The notes below the pieces were generated by a model that saw only the letters and a program-made list of their open reading frames with translations, was not told the DNA's origin and did no database searches. This document shows, in pieces, positions 60,201 through 64,000 of a stretch of 64,000 nt of DNA. The number at the start of each line of letters is the position of its first letter. The first letter of the stretch is position 1. The DNA is from Euglena gracilis (taxonomy: Eukaryota; Euglenida; Euglenophyceae; Euglenales): NCBI GenBank assembly GCA_039621445.1, contig CP154956.1, forward strand, positions 55,211,419-55,275,418, written 5' to 3'. Position numbers and translations under genes: made by a program.

Positions 60201-63200
60201 ACAAATTCGTGCTAGGGATCATACCATTGCTTAGCGACCCCGGGGGGGGGGGGTCACTTTCCACTCTGAAAAAACCAGTCAGTCACTTTTTTCGGCCAAG
60301 CCAGTCAGTCACTTTACCCCCCGGGGGGGGGGGGGTCGGCCACTCAGGAAAACCAGTCACTTTTTGGCCTTTCCAAGCCATTTTTGGCCAAAATTTTCTC
60401 CGGCGCCTTCGGCGCTGGTTGGCCACTCAGCCACTTTTGGGTGATTTCTGGCCTACCCCACCCCCGGGGGAGGGGGGTCACGGCCAAAAAACCAGTCAGT
60501 CACTCTGAAAAAACCAGTCAGTCACCCCCCCCCGGGGGGTGGGGTGGGACAGGTGTTAAGCAATGGTCTGCTAGGGACCCTCACTTCTGATTCATGATTA
60601 TTTGTGATTATTCGTGATTATTCGTGATTATTCGTGCTACTCAAAAATCGCCTGCCTTTTTTACTAAACCTGCCCAGAAAACCAATGCACACTCCTCATC
60701 CGACTTTTGCATCACCTCCAATGCAGAAATATCAAAAACAAAGCTCTTTGACCACCAAGATTGGACAACAATATTGAACATGAAGCAAAGCTGCAGACAA
60801 AAAGTGACGCCAATTAAAGACGTTGTTGCATGCTTACACGCTTCTGGGCCGTCATATTTCCACCCCGTTTCCACGTTCGTTTCCCTTTTGAGGAGGATTG
60901 CTCCTTGACTGAGGTGTCATTCTTAGAAGAAGACAATCTGCAGTGAGAACAAAAACTGTTCCAGGTCGTTTGTGGAAATTCGTGATTATTCGTGATTATT
61001 CGTGATTATTCGTGATTTTGGAAAATCCCCAAATTCGTGCTGATTCGTGATTATTTATGATTATTCGCGGTATGAATTTGCGGGAAACCCTGCGTACAAA
61101 TCACACCCCCAGGCTTGTATGGGAATCTCGGAGGAGGGGGGGGGGGACCCCCCTCCAACCTCCAGTTTTCGGTTGCCGAAACTTCTCAATTTCCGGGTCA
61201 AAAAGTCGAAAAAATCGAAGCAAAGGGGTGTGGGGGGTATGGGAAGGGTCGCTGACCTCTTAACCTTTCAAAAATTACTGTAAGTAACCGTAAATTGCAT
61301 GTATGTAATTTGTAAATCATAATTTATCCGAAATTTGCATGCAATGTTAGTCTTTCCGGCCGTCCACAAGTCCCATTAAGAGCTCCAACACTATTCAAAC
61401 CTGGTCCCCCCACCCCCCCCCCTAGTTTTGGAAGGGGGGTCCTCCCGCCCCCCTCCTCTGCGGGGCCAAAAAAAAATCTTCCGGTGCTTCGCGCCGGGTG
61501 TGTATTTTAGGACCCTCTTGAGGCTCAATATAAAAATTTGCACCTTGAACCATGGGTTCCGGGCCAAAAAAAAACGGGGGGCGGGGGGGGGGGGTCGAAA
61601 AACGTTCATTTTCAGCTCATAAACAGTTTTCCCGGGTCCAGGAAACATCGTTTCGGGCAATTTTTTTTCGAATTTGTTAGACCTTTTTACCCCAATAATA
61701 GCCTAAAACAGCTAAATCAAAACAGGCCAAAACTGTAACTGGCCCAAATTGGCCGAAAAATGGCCGTAACTCGGGCTGGGCGGGGAGTTGCAGGGAAACC
61801 AAAATACCCTTAGATAGGGCTTCAAAGAACCTCAATTCAGGTCGCCGGACGTTTCCTTTGACTCCCACCATTTACGAGAAATTTTAGAAAAATCTTTTTT
61901 TTTACTCAAATGTTTGCTGTCCACATGTGAACCACAAATATTTTTTGGTGTCCACAGGTGAACCACAATTTTTTTGGGGGTGTCCATACGTGAACCACAA
62001 AAAAAAATTTGGTGTCCACAGTGAACCACAAATGACAACCTTGGTGTACCACACCAAATGAATGTCTGGTTGGGCATTCGGGTGGTGTGCACCAGTGAGG
62101 AAGGCGAATACAAAAAATAAAATAAAAAAGTCCACAAGAACGACCTCGGTGCTTTGCAATGGAAACATGCCCAAACAGACTGGCAGGAAATATCTGCTAA
62201 ATGCGGCTGGAAAGTCAGTGCCACTGAATTGAGGGGGGGGGGGGCAGTCCTCTCAAATAGCTGTCCAACTGCCCCCGCCCCAGAAAGGTTTGGAAGGTGA
62301 AAGGTGCAATCGCCAGAAAAAAAAACAGTTGGTGCAGACGTTCGAAGCCAGGCAACGGCGTGTGCGAGCATGGGGGAGTCCACGGAGGGACGGCGTGCAT
62401 TGCAGGAGCACCGGCGGTGGAGGGAGGTGGACGCTGCGGCGCTGGGACGTCAGGGGTTGGGCGGGGCCGGCGCGGGGCGGGCCCCTCGCGCGGCACGGTC
62501 CACCCAGTGGCTGCACGAGCCGAACATCTCGAACGCGTCCGCGTAGACGTCCCGCGCCCGCTGCAGTTCACCTGGGGCTCAGGGCCGGGGGACGGGGGGG
62601 GGGGGGGGGCGGAAGCCCAGAAGCGAATGGCTGTGTTCGGGACCCACCCGTCGGGCTCGGCCCTGCGCCTTGCTGACAAGTTCAATGAGGTTTGAGATCC
62701 CCAACAAGAATGATCCGCGTTGCAGTGCCTCGGCGTCGCAGTGCCTCGGCTTGCTGTTCTCCAGCCTGACCCTTTCCAGCCGATTGTACAGGAACATGGT
62801 TTGCACTCATACAACCCGTTGCTTTTGGCATTCTCAGGGGGGGGGGTCCAGTTCAGAGGCTGGAAATAGGCTGCTGGCTAACTCTCCATGGGGGTCCCCT
62901 CCTGGCTGGAAATGGGATGAATGGGGGCGGAGCAACCAAAAAATCGAAACTGCGATAAAATGAATGAAAAACTGCCAATTATCCAAAATTCAATTTTTGA
63001 CCCAGAATTTTCCCTTGCCAGCCCAATTCCGACCCATTTTTGGCCCATTTTTTTACTCCCCAAAAGCGAAAATAAATAAATTTGTTACCATCCAGCAGCC
63101 CTTTGGATGGCTGAAAAGTAAATAAAATAAAAAACTCATCGACCAGGGAGGGGTTCGGAGCTGGAAAAAGCCTGCTCCCCTCACCGAGGGGATGGGTCCA

Positions 63201-63370
63201 TTTCGACTTAAGGGGGACGCCCTGGTTCATGAGTGCATGTGTGGTGGCCAGCTCCGACTGCCCAACTTGACGGCCTCCGTCCCACCCTGCCCGGGCTCCA
63301 TTTGCGCAGCACCTCCGCCACCCCCTCCGCCAACGCTTGCAGCAGCGCCTCCAGGGACGGGGCCAGGAAC
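48270..63370 (-). CDS. Gene D: unrecognised protein with helical N-part and Pro/Tyr-rich C-part
   Basis: Exons: 63286-63370 (FLAPSLEALLQALAEGVAEV then LRKWSPG), 62644 to about 62796 (MFLYNRLERVRLENSKPRHC, then LQRGSFLLGISNLIELVSKA), about 62510-62571 (GELQRARDVYADAFEMFGSC then SHW), 59691-59850 (MALVPIAGSGLDDRIPLGYS, then YNPFASTYSPW), about 58510-58776 (ALFAGSPGLPYGPFPGGPGL, then PAYPTYRSAP repeats), about 48680-48810 (GPTAYAAPTFGTTYLPPWPP). The joins 62644/62571 and 59691/58776 are in phase. A soluble helical domain followed by a low-complexity Pro/Tyr tail is a layout found in membrane-trafficking and RNA-binding proteins, but no family is recognised. The intron between 58510 and about 48810 is 9.7 kb and holds the minisatellite. 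Ends are not defined. Confidence 0.55.
48680..48810 (-). CDS. Gene D exon, Pro/Tyr-rich
   Basis: From a CGTTGGCAG acceptor the GC3-rich frame reads PPVCPGPTAYAAPTFGTTYL then PPWPPPTPPPGRPQ. Its composition matches the 58510-58776 exon. Frames further down (48270-48420, with VPRLEVMGGGPFKARVPGGL) may be another exon. Confidence 0.42.
48880..49615. other. Gene D intron, left of the minisatellite
   Basis: Repeated CCAATAACTTGGCA and AAATAACCTGGCAGGG words at 49250-49450. No exon recognised. Confidence 0.4.
49620..56610. repeat. 7-kb minisatellite, 19-bp palindrome-bearing unit
   Basis: Roughly 360 units of CATGACCCATGATGGCCAT and variants (GGCCGC, GGCCGT, GCCCAT, GAACC). The unit contains the 14-bp perfect palindrome ATGATGGCCATCAT. 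Variants recur in the same order over stretches of several hundred bp, indicating higher-order repeats (for example, long matches between about 52000-53000 and 54200-55200). Orientation changes: units read in the inverse direction (ATGGGTCATGATGGCCATC) at about 49705-50035 and 56140-56230. It becomes degenerate from 56100, and a remnant lies at 57003-57068. Confidence 0.98.
56615..57000. other. Non-repetitive insert within the minisatellite end
   Basis: Separates the main array from the 57003-57068 remnant. A 102-codon plus frame at 56649-56957 (SEEEQAQLGFYNVYKILKHK) is open but has A/T-rich third positions, no family and no splice borders, and is on the opposite strand to all supported genes. 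Confidence 0.35.
57060..57930 (-). repeat. Inverted copy of the 42.6-45.7 kb composite repeat
   Basis: About four tandem units in reverse orientation (GCCTCCCGGACC, GAGCCGAAAATGAGCG, GGGCCGCCAACCCATTGACT), ending with GCGCGCTAATCAAGAGCTCA and AACCTGGTTAACAG, the reverse of the other copy's start. Partial copies also occur at about 61370-61870. The two oriented copies bracket the 7-kb minisatellite. Confidence 0.8.
58510..58776 (-). CDS. Gene D exon, PAYPTYRSAP repeats
   Basis: TTTGCCGTAG acceptor. The split Gly codon joins exon 59691-59850 in phase. Encodes ALFAGSPGLPYGPFPGGPGL, then three PAYPAYPTYRSAP-like repeats, then PALSLPPPTTTFVPSGLAG. The donor is probably GCAAAT/GTGGCG. Confidence 0.6.
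59691..59850 (-). CDS. Gene D exon, Tyr/Pro/Ser-rich
   Basis: CGGTGCAG acceptor, TGCGAG/GTGTGA donor, 160 bp. Encodes KPRDTMALVPIAGSGLDDRI, then PLGYSYNPFASTYSPWSLLP and SVGVAQYSMMR. Confidence 0.6.
59985..60090. repeat. GTGAACCACAAA/GGTGTCCACA direct repeats
   Basis: Three or four imperfect units alternating GTGAACCACAAA and TTTTTGGTGTCCACA. The same repeat, including AATGAATGTCTG/GACATTCATT in inverse orientation, recurs at 61905-62045. Confidence 0.75.
60190..61094. mobile_element. Non-autonomous element with TIR CAGGGTTTCCCRCAAATTCGTG
   Basis: The left end CAGGGTTTCCCACAAATTCG (from about 60190) is mirrored by GAATTTGCGGGAAACCCTG (to about 61094). Arrays of TTCGTGATTA lie at 60598-60640 and 60975-61075. 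Interior frames are short and unrecognised. The flanks CCGTAAAG and CGTACAAA give at best a decayed target duplication. A family B MITE is nested at 60219-60568. CAGGG termini suggest hAT. Confidence 0.65.
60219..60568. mobile_element. MITE family B, copy 3, nested
   Basis: The left end TCATACCATTGCTTAGCGACCCC faces a right end reading GACCATTGCTTAACACCTG on the opposite strand. The flanking duplication TGCTAGGGA is perfect (60210-60218 and 60569-60577). The interior has three CCAGTCAGTCACT hallmarks and a GGCGCCTTCGGCGC hairpin at about 60399. Confidence 0.85.
61905..62045. repeat. GTGAACCACAAA/GGTGTCCACA direct repeats, second block
   Basis: Four imperfect units of the same repeat as at 59985-60090, in a gene D intron. 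Confidence 0.75.
62510..62796 (-). CDS. Gene D helical exons
   Basis: Two exons separated by a 72-bp intron rich in C. The first ends GTGG/GTCCCG at 62644; the second starts after CCCCAG at 62571. Joined they read KAQGRARRVGELQRARDVYA and then DAFEMFGSCSHWVDRA. Charged heptads suggest helices. If the second exon is unspliced it runs to a TGA near 62451. Confidence 0.58.
63286..63370 (-). CDS. Gene D exon, amphipathic helix
   Basis: CCCTGACAG acceptor, GGCAGG/GTGGGA donor. Encodes FLAPSLEALLQALAEGVAEV then LRKWSPGR. A candidate start upstream (MKRRVTADVRAG, near 63480) does not fit its phase. Confidence 0.5.
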
Positions 63371-63399
63371 CTGTCAGGGGGCATGGCCAACCACGCAGT

Positions 63400-64000
63400 C
63401 CGGGGGAGGGAGGTGGGAGGTGGAGAGGTGAAGCAGCCCACCTCACCCGCTCTCACGTCGGCGGTGACTCTTCGCTTCATTCAAAGGCTGGGGCACAGGT
63501 GAGCGGCTTCTCTCGGTGGAGAGTCGAACAGCCGAACCACCACCAAACAAAACTACGAAAAAAGGAGAGGGCGATGGTGGGGGAGACATGCGACCTTCCT
63601 TGGAGGTAATCTAGCTGCTGGGAGGTGGAGGCAATGCAGCCGAAGTCCGGGCTTTGCACAAAAACATCCTAGGGACCCAAAACTTCGTATGTGGTAATAT
63701 GTGGTCTTTCCCCAGAGGCAATTGTTTCAGGTACTTCAGAATAACAAAGACAGCTGTACCATTTTGCTCCAATTATGTCGTTTTTGTAAAACCATTGAGC
63801 TCCGACATGTGAAGCAGGAAAAAAAAAGCTGCCACAAAGGCCAAAGAAAATCTCATAATTCGACATAAAATTGTTATAGTCTCTGGCACCGGCGTCAACT
63901 GGGGGTTCTGCACTCAGATTTCCACATATCGCACGTGTTGTGCTGGCTGGAACGCACAGTATTGTAACCACCTTTTTGGCTTTCCCGCCTGTTGTGCTCA
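63400..64000. other. Window end, upstream part of gene D or next gene
   Basis: An open minus frame at 63670-63970 (VTILCVPASTTRAICGNLSA) is not GC3-rich and has no supported borders. Not called. Confidence 0.3.

Overview
This is eukaryotic nuclear DNA, most likely from a plastid-bearing alga. Coding sequence occurs as short GC-rich exons (58 to about 230 bp, GC-rich third positions) scattered through long, repeat-filled introns with mostly GT-AG borders. There are no operons, Shine-Dalgarno sites or long uninterrupted genes. The algal inference rests on one gene: a spread-out ABC1 kinase of the plastid (ABC1K1/ABC1K3-like) type, followed by a DUF1997 domain that is typical of cyanobacteria and plastid lineages. 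I cannot name the species. Every exon I could support lies on the minus strand, so genes read from right to left.

Layout from high to low coordinates. About 48.3-63.4 kb: gene D, an unrecognised protein with helical N-terminal exons and a Pro/Tyr-rich C-terminal half. Its longest intron holds a 7-kb, 19-bp palindromic minisatellite (49.6-56.6 kb). About 42.6-45.7 kb and 57.0-57.9 kb: copies of a composite repeat in opposite orientation. 38.7-40.6 kb: gene C, a small unrecognised membrane protein. About 24.1-37.8 kb: the ABC1 kinase, traced exon by exon through the KxGQ, Ala-rich loop, VAVK, HADPHPGN and DFG motifs. About 21.6-23.6 kb: the DUF1997 domain, directly downstream on the same strand and possibly fused to the kinase. 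11.5-19.6 kb: an HMCES/SRAP-family gene (abasic-site DNA-protein crosslink repair) whose six traced exons join in phase. 7.2-9.5 kb: exons of a basic/proline-rich tail with a PCNA-interacting (PIP) box, perhaps the HMCES C-terminus. 0.6-5.0 kb: exons of an unrecognised gene F.

The rest is intron or intergenic repeat. At least three short inverted-terminal-repeat element families are visible with target-site duplications: TIR CAGGGTTCGATATAAGG with 8-bp duplications; TIR CATACCATTGCTTA with 8-9-bp duplications; and TIR CAGGGTTTCCC, one copy of which contains a nested element of the second family. One copy of the second family sits inside the open reading frame of the PIP-box exon, flanked by an imperfect 8-bp duplication that restores the frame when collapsed. 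Different introns also carry their own families of short perfect hairpins. Other repeats are an 0.8-kb GT tract, a fold-back element with internal telomere-like repeats, and many microsatellites. Long G or C homopolymers recur throughout, and their exact lengths may not be reliable.
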